DNA of 17,253 nucleotides from Phlegmacium glaucopus (GCA_015039465.1 MU130380.1:1-17253); one strand, 5' to 3'; numbered from the stretch's first letter, positions 8,500 to 16,801 are shown. Made by a program: numbers and translations. The notes: generated by a model from the letters alone, not told the origin.

Positions 8500-9100
8500 A
8501 CATCTAGAGAATATATGAAATGTGGACAAGAAACCAAGGTTGTTGCTCACCTTGGGCCCCTGTACAACGCATGCCAACAAAACTTGCTCGGGACTAGTAA
8601 GCCTTTAGCATATCATTCGGAAACAAAAACATAGTTGAAATTTTCAATAAGAGCATCACTGAGCAGAGAGTGCTGCAGCACTTTCCCAGAACCTGTTATA
8701 CATGTAGTCAACCTTCAGAGAAGAAAGGAAGAAAAAACTCACGCGCATCCGAGCCGGTTCAACAGCGCACTCGAAGTGGTCACCGAACGAATGTCGGGAG
8801 CACCAGCTTCCGTCACATTGAACAACATCTCGGTAGTATCAGACTACCAAAACCGCCATGTAGGCGTGACATCCGACGAGTCTCATTTCAAGTTAGTGTT
8901 GAGTGGAACCTGTTGAGATGTAGGTAGCTCACGCGCCGCAGAGAATGACCCGTGCCAGTGTGTAAATTCGTCGAAGCTGGATTCAAGAGATCCCTGGCCT
9001 GGGTTGGAAATAACATCGTCGTCGCTCGGGGCACTCACGGCCACGTAAGAACAAAGAAAGAAACTTACTGTAACAAAGACGGCAATTTATTAAGTAGAAA
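8500..9100 (-). pseudogene. Traces of an intron-rich minus-strand gene, unidentified
   Basis: Several strong donor-like sites lie close together on the - strand: GTGAGC at 8932-8927, GTGAGTTTTT near 8742, GTGAGCAAC near 8553, and GTAAGTTTC and GTGAGTGCC near 9070-9035. Acceptor-like CAG/TAG sites (CTCAACAG near 8910, TATAACAG near 8693, TTACTAG near 8600) stand between them. Open stretches between such sites include SAPSDDDVISNPGQGSLESS, continuing to FTHWHGSFSAAR (ending 8933), MLFNVTEAGAPDIRSVTTSS near 8845-8785, and SRASFVGMRCTGAQ near 8590. They do not join into one frame under the splices I tried, so the gene may be broken or I have chosen the wrong sites. No family is recognised. This stretch is unique in the window. 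Confidence 0.3.
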
Positions 9101-9554
9101 AGAAATCGTACCATCATCGTTCGTACACGAGGCGGGGGTTTGCTTGCGAGTGGGTGCGCCTATTGGTCACTGGTATAACGGATCAAAGTGTGGACATAAG
9201 GCATGGCTGATTGTGTAATTGAAGTAAGATGAGGACCAAGGATGGAGATAATGGATATAATGCAGTGATTACGACTTAACTTGCACCCAGGGAAGTAAGC
9301 CGAGACGTCATGATCAACTGGCACATGAAGCCATGGATGTATTCTCTTCAAACTCAGCCTCAATGGCTGATGATCCTTTCATGCTATGTAGCTGAGTTAT
9401 CCATTGTCATTGTATTTGAAAATCGCAAAAGAGGTTCTCCAAATTGTGGTAGTTAAGGTACAGTTGGATCCTGCTTCTCCATCACAACGTCCATTGCATC
9501 GCTGCCCTCGGAAACCGTCGTTGATTCCAAAATAGAACGATGCTTTCCAAGTTT
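9101..9554. other. Stretch without recognisable gene
   Basis: Only short open frames without family features are seen on either strand, the longest about 67 codons near 9363-9160 on the - strand. No repeat of other parts of the window and no clear promoter was found. It separates the unidentified remnant at 8500-9100 from the 3' end of the TMA16 pseudogene. Confidence 0.4.
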
Positions 9555-10115
9555 TCAGAGTACGACCTTCGGGTTCGCTGCCAGATATTCGAGGCGCTGT
9601 ATGAACGCAAGTTCTTTTTTATCGCCGAAAAATCTCCACTGTTGGGCCATGAATTAAGTCAATAATTTCTTCAACGGTAATCAAGCGACAAAATTTAAAG
9701 GGCAAGTCGCTACCCATGCCTGTACGATACAACTCGGCTTCTTGGAGCTTTCGCTCCTACAACTTGGTTTCTTTTGAAATTTTAGGTCTTCCCTTTCTCC
9801 TTGCCGATATTTCTTTCTCTAAATCTTCGTCAAATCGTGTTAACCAGATGTCGCTGGCGATGTGATGTAGATCTTGCAGCGACAATATCCCTTCCGGCAT
9901 TGCATGATAGAAAATCCCCTAGAGATCGACTAGCGAGATATATAAAAATTGGAGATTTGTTCAAGAAAAAATAACGAGGATTGACCGACGCAGAGAGTGG
10001 TGGTTTTGGCTCAGTCTTGTAGAAAGGTTTCCAAGTTTCCCTTTACGCAGTGCGCTTTGTGCAAGCTGTTCCGCTTTTCGAGATGCGTGAGAAGAAAAAC
10101 ACTTGTTCATAAACC
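9555..10115 (-). pseudogene. TMA16-like pseudogene (translation machinery-associated protein)
   Basis: TMA16 is a small conserved protein associated with 60S ribosome biogenesis. The - strand shows SSHASRKAEQLAQSALRKGK (from about 10095), an intron ending at TCTCTAG (exon resumes at 9918), then FYHAMPEGILSLQDLHHIAS, DIWLTRFDEDLEKEISARRK, GRPKISKETK, ERKLQEAELYRTG, then after a second intron IIDLIHGPTVEIFRR, and in another frame KKELAFIQRLEYLAANPKVV ending at TGA 9557-9555. Order and spacing match the full length of the family. Breaks: a nonsense TAG at 9759-9757 where Glu is expected, and loss of bases after EIFRR (about 9620), which gives a stop and frameshift. The likely start near 10110 lacks a clear Lys-rich N-terminus. 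It is a single copy outside the X/Z/N array. Confidence 0.75.
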
Positions 10116-10369
10116 TCATATAGAACACAATTACTGGCGACAGCGCTGGCACCGTACAACAGGTCTTTTGCATGCATATAATGTTCACACAAAACGGGTC
10201 AGGAAACACAACTGTCAATTACTGCTCACGATTTCAAAGTTCAGCAGGTACCGAATCTAGAACTTGCACGGCTTGACGACCAGGGCTAAATTATGATGGG
10301 GACTTGATACAAGAACAGCTAGCCCGAAAGTACGCATTTTTGGAGAGGAATCCATGATAAATATTAGAT
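10116..10369. other. Gap between TMA16 remnant and third TCD copy
   Basis: No gene, repeat or strong promoter motif is recognised. The sequence is AT-balanced with scattered stops in all frames. The right edge, near 10370, is where homology to the first TCD pseudogene begins. Confidence 0.4.
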
Positions 10370-11400
10370 AAGGAAGCGTTGTCAATTGTTGGTCGTGGAG
10401 GCATGTTGGCCCAATTGTGAGTGTTGAGTATCTGGCAATGGAACTTCAGCTCACCTGTGATACTTAGAGATGTATAAAAAATCAGACTCGTTGACTTCGA
10501 TTAAGTCACATTGTCATGCTACCGCCGTCCTTATAAACAAAGTGACATGCATAGAAAAAACGCGGAAGCAGATTGCGAAACGGGTGTCACTTTTTATACA
10601 AGATGCGATCGATAACATTCAAACTAAAGTCGACCTACTCAAGTATTGTCATAATATTAAAGTCAGTAAATGCAGATTGTTCGATTCCTGACTCTCAATA
10701 TTTATGCAGGTCTTTTCTTCGTGCCAGCTGCGATCGAACACAAATACACATAAGCTACATATCTAATACAATTTACGATCCGCTGGCTCGCTCTGTCTGC
10801 TCGTCTGTTAGGCGTGAATTCTGGCATACCAGTGGTGAATTCCACAGAGCTTCCTTGGTTCTGTGAACGAGCTCAGTGCATTTGACGATCTCCGTGTCAG
10901 AATATTACCAGTCCTTGGTCCTTTACCTTCGATCTTTGGTTTGAACATTGCGACGTGCATTGCGTGCGAGCTCGCTGGGAAGTCTATCTTGAACCCTCTT
11001 CCTATCAAGAACAGGAAAAAAATATATACACTCGTTTACCAGGATCTCTCGCATGTCAAAATTGCTGGTCATCAGATCAAGTAGGATTTTTTTTATCTAA
11101 AATTGCCTGGATTTCTATCTGACTAGTTCTTAGACGAAGACGATATAGCTCTCATATTTGAAGACATCTATGGAGGCCGTTCTCTGCTTCTACCACACGA
11201 CGTCCCGACAAGACCTACCTCGGTTTGACGGGACCCAGCTCGTCCGCTTTGACTTGAAAAATTCCGTTGTTTTTGACTGGCCCGACGCATAAAAGCACGT
11301 AAAAATCTGCTGGAATGGGAACAGGTACCACAGCAAAAGAACTCTGAGGCGAGGCAGTACAGCATATTGTAGATCGTAGAGCAGCGGAGGCACGAATGTG
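10370..11400 (+). pseudogene. TCD pseudogene copy 3
   Basis: This is homologous to the copy at 816-1990 over nearly its whole length, including the first intron (gtgagtgttgagtatctgg ... gatacttag, about 10418-10468). The nucleotide-binding loop is shortened: GRGG runs straight into MLAQ. A run of the VGTPKVTC region and the following acidic stretch are deleted. Best-kept parts are DAIDNIQTKVDLLKYCHNIKV near 10600-10670 and a long open piece 10863-11084 containing FDDLRVRILPVLGPLPSIFG, CELAGKSILNPLPIKNRKK and DLSHVKIAGHQIK up to a GT donor. The last exon shows DDIALIF, EDIYGGRSLLLPHDVPTRPT and decays after about 11260. It carries frameshifts at several places. Its 3' exons are less damaged than in copy 1, so it was duplicated later or from a better template. 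Confidence 0.85.
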
Positions 11401-11404
11401 GCAA

Positions 11405-11761
11405 TATGTGTAAGTGACTGTCACGTACATAAGGTTTGTGGAGTTCCTCACCATCGATAATAGTTTCTATCTCATTCGACCTTTGGATTTTAAGATCGAC
11501 AATCAACGTTGATAAGCAAGGAAATGATAAATAGGATGAGCAATGGTAAGAAGGTAATCATCATCCATGTCAATAAATGCCGATTGAATCTTGTAGACGA
11601 CGCGTGTTACAACTGCCTCCTTCAATGCTGCTAATCTGTATCCCATCCAGAGGAGACCTTATGAACATCCGAGTCGTCGTCATAGACTAGCCCTGCGGAA
11701 GAATTTTAATGACGATGTTCAAAGATCAGTAAATCACACGTACGTTTTCGCACTTTTGTCT
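11405..11761 (-). other. 3' flank and alternative last exon of X4
   Basis: The X-type downstream sequence is preceded by an intact alternative end. An intron-like GTACGTGTG...CCGCAG (11743-11693, 51 nt) is followed by an exon 11692-11631 reading LVYDDDSDVHKVSSGWDTD and TAG. Joining exon 2 (ending 11920) directly to 11692 keeps phase 1, so skipping exon 3 would give an acidic tail like that of X3, instead of the basic tail encoded by exon 3. Both ends are therefore available in this copy. Confidence 0.45.
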
Positions 11762-12590
11762 CTATGTTGCCCCCGCGTCCTCATTGGCGAATCTCACCCG
11801 TCGCGGGAGTCGATCTCGGCGCCGAGCTTGAAGCCATTGATAGAACCCTTTGACCGGCTCTGCAGAAGAATCTCAGCGACGATGTTCAGAAATCAAGAAA
11901 GGTAGTAAATTACACGTACGTTCTCCCATTTCTGTGGACCTTGTGTCTCTGTTGGTCGCCATGTCCGAGTCGGACATCTCAGCCGATGCAGAAATTGATA
12001 TCGGCGCAGCCGATGTTGACGCTATCGATGGTGCTGGGATTACATTTAAACCATTTACTAGAAAGAGCTGTGAATAAAGGATGGTGGATGGATTGCGAAA
12101 CCAACATACTTTGGAAGTTTATGATGGGGATTTTGTACACCGAGGGTTCCTCCTTACCTCTCCCCTGTCTCTGGGTCTGTGAGAGACCTGAACGACGACG
12201 CCTGTGGTGTGATATATTATACCGCTCCTGGTCCATTGAGTTGACCATTCGGAGGTTTCCTGACGGCGGTCTCACCTTGCCAGTTCCTGTGTTGTCGGGG
12301 GCACCCATCTGAGCATAGACTGGCTGGGTGCCAGTGGAATGATCGCTTGTGATCATTCTCGATGATTCATGTACTTTCTGGTATGGTTTTGGGGCCTCCG
12401 TCTTGCGGCGCCTCCTGTTTTGGTTGCGGGTCGGGCCCGAAAGCTGCTGTTGCTCCTGGGTGCTACCACACGGGGGCATAGTGTTGGGCAGTGACGCCAA
12501 GAGCTCGTGCATGTCGAATGGTTCGACAAGCGGCAGGGGTGAAGGTTGTTGTAGTTGGGAGCATTGCCAAATATGAGGGTTGGGGTCCAT
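11762..12590 (-). CDS. X family gene copy 4: unrecognised Pro/Gln/Arg-rich protein, 3 exons, 238 aa
   Basis: Exons as modelled: 12590-12110, 12057-11920, 11859-11762; introns of 52 nt (GTATGT...TAG) and 60 nt (GTACGT...CAG), both phase 1. The start CGACAATGG is an excellent eukaryotic context, with TATATAA about 50 bases upstream. The protein begins MDPNPHIWQCSQLQQPSPLP, then FDMHELLASLPNTMPPC, a Gln-rich STQEQQQLSGPTRNQ, an Arg-rich middle, VYKIPIINFQ, exon 2 VIPAPSIASTSAAPIS, and a basic C-terminus RRVRFANEDAGAT. Against X2, exon 1 is 66 nt shorter through several in-frame gaps of about 1, 6, 15 and 1 codons, and exon 2 is the same length (138 nt). This is the best-preserved copy. Function is unknown and most of the chain looks disordered. 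It sits between the third TCD pseudogene and Z copy 2. Confidence 0.65.
12300..12359 (-). repeat. Twin inverted repeat in X4 exon 1
   Basis: GGCACCCA (12300-12307) pairs with TGGGTGCC (12325-12332). GGAATGATCGC (12336-12346) pairs with GTGATCATTCT (12349-12359) with two G.T positions on this strand. Compared with X2, two bases differ in the left arm and the two matching bases differ in the right arm, so pairing is kept. Confidence 0.8.
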
Positions 12591-12637
12591 TGTCGATACT
12601 GTGAGAGCTGGGGGCAGAGACTCAAGCGAAGCAAACC

Positions 12638-12644
12638 TTATATA
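12638..12644 (-). promoter_or_regulatory. TATA box of X4
   Basis: TATATAA on the - strand is followed by GGTTTGC and lies about 50 bases upstream of the X4 start codon. The same element, as TATAAGG, stands at the same distance before X5. Confidence 0.55.
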
Positions 12645-12679
12645 TGTGGTGGTTCTTTTTTCTGTTTGTCTATTTCGTG

Positions 12680-14230
12680 CACAATTACTGACAAGGTGTA
12701 TTGCAGGACAAATGACTCATTCTCCTGAATGACAATGCTGTAACCTCCCTTTTTTACTGGTTTAGCCTAGACTTAATACGAACGCTGTAGATCAATCATG
12801 GATATCGCGTGCCTTTGAGGGTGCCAGGGATATTGTCTAATTAATATACATAAGTCCTGATCGGTAATGCTGTGCTTCCTCACGGCGAATGTACTTCATT
12901 GCTTTGTGTTCAAAAGCGCCAAGGACATTGATTTACCTCTGCCTGATCAATGGTATTTCTTGACTCGTCAACTTTGTTGAAGAGTTCATTCGGCTCCTTC
13001 GCTGAAAGGCCCTGATACTCCCACACAATTTTTTTTACACTATAACATTTTATCGGCCGCTCATGTGTCAAAATATAGGTGACTTGCCCCAAATTGGTGG
13101 GTATTAACCAAGATGGGATATCAGGGATTGGACCATGTGCCATCACGCAAAGGCCCCATTGTACTTGAGTGATTGTTTTCGGGTGATAAATTATGCAACG
13201 ACTTTTTACAGCAAACCGGCTCAGATTCAACAGAGGCATTTTCCAGGGCATGTGCCTCTCATCGAGTTCCGTGTTCTATTGTACGTCTTCTATCTCAGTT
13301 AGTAACATATTTTTTGAGGCTAGTGCATTCATCTGGTGGGATTTTGTCGTGACTCGGGTTAAATACCATGGATAAACAGCCTGTGGCGATCTCAACCAGC
13401 TCATTAGTTAAATAAAAAGTATTCCGATGGAATTCCAAATGGGAGACCAAGATTCGTAGAGTCTGTCAGACGAAGTGGTGGACTAGAGCTGGTTGAAGCA
13501 CGATAATTGTTCTTCTGGAGGTAGACGATGACCAAGAGGTGAAGGGGACATTATATCGAAATGACCACGAAGACAAGATGTAAGGGCAAATTCTATGAAA
13601 TCGTCGCGGACGCCATTGGGACTATGGCATGTGGACATGGGAATCTGTATATAAGATACGTCTAGTGAGGTTGTTGAGTAGGGTATCGATTCGTACTGGT
13701 TTAAGAATCAGCTTGACGGCGAGCGGTTGTTCACATTCAAAATTAGGTTTCGTGGGCATGTAAGATTGAAGATTTGACTGAAAGGAAGAGCTTCTGTTCA
13801 ATCGGCTAATAAGTGTGGAAATAAAACGGCATTTATATTGGAAGAACTCACAAATATGCGCACCAGGACCAAAGGGAGGTATTATAGGATCTCAACCTGG
13901 GATAGTAGTCGCGGGATAAATCATGTTTACCTTGAATTGTTTAGAAATTCATAGTTTGTCATAAGTGGATTCGCTAGGACCAACCATCCAGAACGGAAGG
14001 ACCTCATCCTCAATCCGACAACAGCACAGTAAGATATCGGGGATCACTACGAAGGTTTTTTAGCGCTGTTTTTGTAAAAAAAATTGATGATGGTCACATA
14101 CCTCTGAAATGTTTAGTCGGTGTTTCTATTAACGCTCCTGGTGAATCCCAATCCTGTGCTTCCTTCCGGTTCTGAATGTTGTTTAATGTCGTGAAGGGAA
14201 CATAGGTGACAGTTTCCATTGTACGATCCC
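12680..14230 (-). pseudogene. Z region copy 2: unidentified decayed coding sequence
   Basis: This is the best copy of Z. The longest open piece, 13251-12910 on the - strand, includes YHPKTITQVQWGLCVMAHG, PIPDIPSWLIPTNLGQVTYI, THERPIKCYSVKKIVWEYQG and LSAKEPNELFNKVDESRNTI, ending at an AG-GTAAAT donor near 12937. Left of it follow the charged KYIRREEA-like region and the PGTL...ESC piece, in broken frames. Upstream, AVYPWYLTRVTTKSHQMNAL lies near 13390-13325, and LAVKLILKPVRIDTLLNNLT near 13720-13665. Stops and frame changes separate these, so a complete gene cannot be built. The SRNT/IDKAK-GTAAAC junction is seen in all three Z copies, which suggests a genuine exon end. Family unknown. Confidence 0.4.
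14102..14219 (-). CDS. Possible small exon beginning METVTYVPF
   Basis: An ATG at 14219 (context TACAATGG) opens METVTYVPFTTLNNIQNRKE followed by AQDWDSPGALIETPTKHFR, to a canonical GTATGTGA donor at 14101. Read-through after a TAG/TAA-type acceptor near 14050 would add about 17 codons before TGA. The homologous place in copy 1 (about 6509-6395) has a 2-base net deletion after NIQNR that breaks the frame. It may be the first exon of a small gene or an internal exon of the decayed Z region. Confidence 0.2.
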
Positions 14231-14389
14231 TCAGCTGCGTTTATTGGGGCAGGAATCTTGGTCTTGAAACCGTAGTCGTTACTGAGTCTGGCTAGTAAGT
14301 CTTCGTTGACCGACGGTATCTGCGGGCGAATAAAGGCTCAATAAACGAATAGCGAGATGGATACGAGGTGCCAGTTTATTCAAATCAAC

Positions 14390-15055
14390 ATGGCGGAGAG
14401 GTGGGCATAAGAATGACGATTTTATTGGGTATTGGAAACCTCAAAGGATTCAATGTCCCCATCTAGCGGCCGAGGAGTGAATGGGGTAGGGTCAATGCCC
14501 ACGGAAATGATGAAATCATAAACATATCTGTTGAAAAGGTCAACTTAGTAAAGAGATCCGAGAGATGGAGGTACTGACCCAATCTCAGGTTGAAGCCAAC
14601 CTTTAGACGTTCGAAGTTATAGAATAAACAATCGCATCGCACAATTGAAGTAAAGCCAACGAATAGGCCTGAAGAAGTAACTCCAGCGGCATGGGCATAT
14701 TTACGGACGATATCAGGCTAGCTTCCTATTGACCAGAGAGGCAGACGGGCATGCCACTAGGTATCCCGCCAGCCAAGGTAATATCAAGATAACTAGGGAA
14801 GCTGGATATTGACCTTAGACCATCGACAATTTGTGTGGCAAAAAAAAAAGACTCGCGTTGGTTTGGTGAGCGCACGAGTAGGAACCTACAAACGTACTGA
14901 ATTATTTCTGACCGTTTTCTTGAGTAATTTCTTCGTATATGCTGATATGAACGACATACGCAACCACCCCGAAAAGAGCATAAGCAGAGCGTTCCATTTC
15001 GAATGCGTAATTCAGTTGTGTCTCGTCGGATCCATCATGGAGGCCGAAGCATTCT
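14390..15055 (-). pseudogene. Nudix (DUF4743-type) pseudogene copy 2
   Basis: This has the same order as the copy at 6690-7330. The first piece is DETQLNYAFEMERSAYALFG, VVAYVVHISIYEEITQENGQ (15030-14905), which closely fits the segment just before the Nudix domain in fungal members. It is followed by PTRALTKPTR, the intron ending ATCCAG, and S-Y-L-D with IPSGMPV. KYAHAAGVTSSGLFVGF comes next near 14695, RTSKGWLQPE (14610-14584) in a shifted frame, and after an intron RYVYDFIISVGIDPTPFTPR with PLDGDIESFE (14528-14440). Nudix-box glutamates are not recoverable: the segment after IPSGM is shortened and out of frame. The upstream exons are cut at the junction with the X5 flank near 15060, exactly as in copy 1. 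Confidence 0.75.
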
Positions 15056-15059
15056 TGGG

Positions 15060-15443
15060 ATTGCCAAGTGACTGTCACGTACACAATTCATAAAGGTGAC
15101 CATTTGAAGTCCTTACCATGATTCTGTCCATCGATAACAGTTTTCTATCATCTGCGACCTCTGGATTTCAAAATGGTGTATTCAACGATTAACATTGATG
15201 AGGCAAGAAAATGATACAGAGGACGAGCGACGGTAAGAAGATAATGATCATCCATGTCAATGAATACCAATTGAATCTTGTAGACGACGCATTGTACAGT
15301 TGCCACCTTCAATGCTACTAATCGGAATCTGATCCGGAGGACACCCTATGAATGTCCGAGTCGTCGTCATAGACTGGCCCTGCAGAAGAATTTTAGCGAC
15401 GATGTTCAGAAATCAAGAAAGATAGTAAATTGTACGTACGTTT
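15060..15443 (-). other. 3' flank and bypassed last exon of X5
   Basis: The shared X downstream sequence is preceded by an intact-looking exon 15379-15318 (PVYDDDSDIHRVSSGSDSD, TAG) and its intron (GTACGTACA at 15439 to CTGCAG at 15380). A CGA-to-TGA change at 15446-15444 in exon 2 stops translation just before this intron, so the acidic tail is probably no longer made in this copy. Confidence 0.5.
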
Positions 15444-16143
15444 TCACACTTTCGTCTTCAATATATTGCCGCTACGTCCTCGTTGGCGTACCCCAGCTGT
15501 CCCAGGGGTTGATATTGGCGCAGGTGTCGTCGCGTCCTCGTCAACTATCTCGGCTGGTGCAGGAGTTGAAACCGGCACAGCAGATGTTGATACCATCGAT
15601 TGTGCCGGTGCTGGGATTACAGTGGGGTTATTTAACCCACCCTGTTGTCTGCCTGCTACTAAGATTTGTGAATAAAAGATAGATGGACTGGGAAACCAAC
15701 GTACTTGGGAGGTCCACAAGTGGGACTTCATATGTGGAGGGGTCCTCCTCGCCTCTAGACTCCTGGGTCTCGGTCTGGGAGGGCCCCGAACGATCATCAT
15801 TGTAAAATACCTCAATCCGCTTCTGTTTGATTGAGCCGCGGTTGCCCATTCGGGGGTTCCTTGACGGGGGTCTTGCCTCGCCAGGTCCTGAGTTGTCGAT
15901 GGCACCCATGCTCGGATGGGTGCCATTAGAACGATCACCCGTGATCGTTCTGGATGATTCGGGTACAACTTGGTATGGGGATGGGGCTTCCGTCACGCGG
16001 TGCCTCCTATGCTGATTGCGAATTAGGCCCATATCTTGGTGTATGGGGCCTTGTGGGTGCTGGGTCAGGATGGGGGGTGCTGGAGGTCGTTGGCTGGTAT
16101 CAACGACTGGGAAATATAGCCAAGTGTGAGAGTTTGGGTCCAT
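15444..16143 (-). CDS. X family gene copy 5: unrecognised Pro-rich protein, 2 coding exons, about 217 aa
   Basis: Exon 1 is 16143-15705 (439 nt). A 46-nt phase-1 intron GTACGT...TTAG (15704-15659) follows, then exon 2 from 15658 to TGA 15446-15444. The start context is CAACATGGA, with TATAAGG about 50 bases upstream. The N-terminus MDPNSHTWLYFPVVDTSQRP is more diverged than in X2/X4, and the FDMHELL block is missing. The middle (VTEAPSPYQVVPESSRTITG, DRSNGTHPSMGAIDNSGPGE, GEEDPSTYEVPLVDLP) aligns well. Exon 2 is one long Thr/Pro/Ala-rich piece (VIPAPAQSMVSTSAVPVSTP) without the extra intron of X2/X4. The premature stop removes the DDDSD tail. The frame is otherwise open, so a shorter product is possible; recent loss of function is the alternative. 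Confidence 0.5.
15899..15951 (-). repeat. Twin inverted repeat in X5 exon 1
   Basis: ATGGCACCCAT (15899-15909) pairs perfectly with ATGGGTGCCAT (15916-15926). AGAACGATCAC (15928-15938) pairs perfectly with GTGATCGTTCT (15941-15951) across CC. All 22 base pairs are Watson-Crick although the second stem differs in sequence from those in X2 and X4. Confidence 0.85.
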
Positions 16144-16193
16144 GTTGTGGGAGCTGAGGGCAGGGATTCAAGTGAAGCAAGCCTTATATGTGG

Positions 16194-16198
16194 TGGTT
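16194..16198 (-). promoter_or_regulatory. TATA box of X5
   Basis: TATAA followed by GG on the - strand, in the context CCACCACATATAAGG, lies about 51 bases upstream of the X5 start. It is the same context and distance as in X4. Confidence 0.5.
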
Positions 16199-16214
16199 GT
16201 GTTTCCTGTTTGTC

Positions 16215-16801
16215 TAATTTGTCGCAGGACAAATGACTCATTCCCCTGAATGACAATGCTGTTAACTCCCTTTTTTTTGACCGCTTTAGCCTAGACTTAA
16301 TACTGTAGATCAAATTTTAGGCTCCATGGATATCGTGGTTGACAGCTTTCAAACACGTGTTTGAGGGTGCCAGGAATATTGCCCAATTAATATGAGAACG
16401 TAAGTCATGATCATGGTGATAGTGTGCTTCCTCACGCCGAATGCGCTTGTTCTCAATAGGCTTCAGGGCCTCATGCACACGGTTTACCTTGGCCTTATCA
16501 ATGTATTTGTATTTCTTGACCGTCAACTCATTCAGCAAACCACATCTCCTTTGGTGAAAGCTTCCGTTCTTGAATAGTCCTGATAGTATCCCACGTCTTT
16601 TACACTAAACTTAATATGTTACATCGCCCGAACTGAAAATACACCCATACTGTGACATAACGCAAAAGAGGGTTGAGCCTACAAAAGAAGCACCGTTGTA
16701 CATGTGCTCTTCCCTTTAGAACCTTGAGTACATACGTACTTGAGTGATTATTTTAGGGGGATAAATTATGCTGATTTACAGCAAACCGGCTCGGGTTCAA
16801 C
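16215..16801 (-). pseudogene. Z region copy 3, truncated
   Basis: This is homologous to the left third of the other Z copies. One open piece, 16538-16317, reads LNELTVKKYKYIDKAKVNRV, HEALKPIENKRIRREEAHYH and HDHDLRSHINWAIFL to HDIHGA, reading through the GTAAAC site used as a donor candidate elsewhere. In a second frame the end reads PGTLKHVFESCQPRYPWSLK. The His/Asp-rich cluster HHDHD is kept in all copies. The upstream exon (GQVTYILTH) is badly degraded. Homology to the other copies ends at ggttcaac, about 16801, the right edge of the array. Confidence 0.4.

Noticed and set aside
8218..8518. Cys-rich plus-strand open frames (CSSCG-like)
   Set aside because: They come from the CTGCAG/GCAGCTCTTG direct repeats and do not extend into conserved sequence. 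No secretion signal or homologue pattern was seen.
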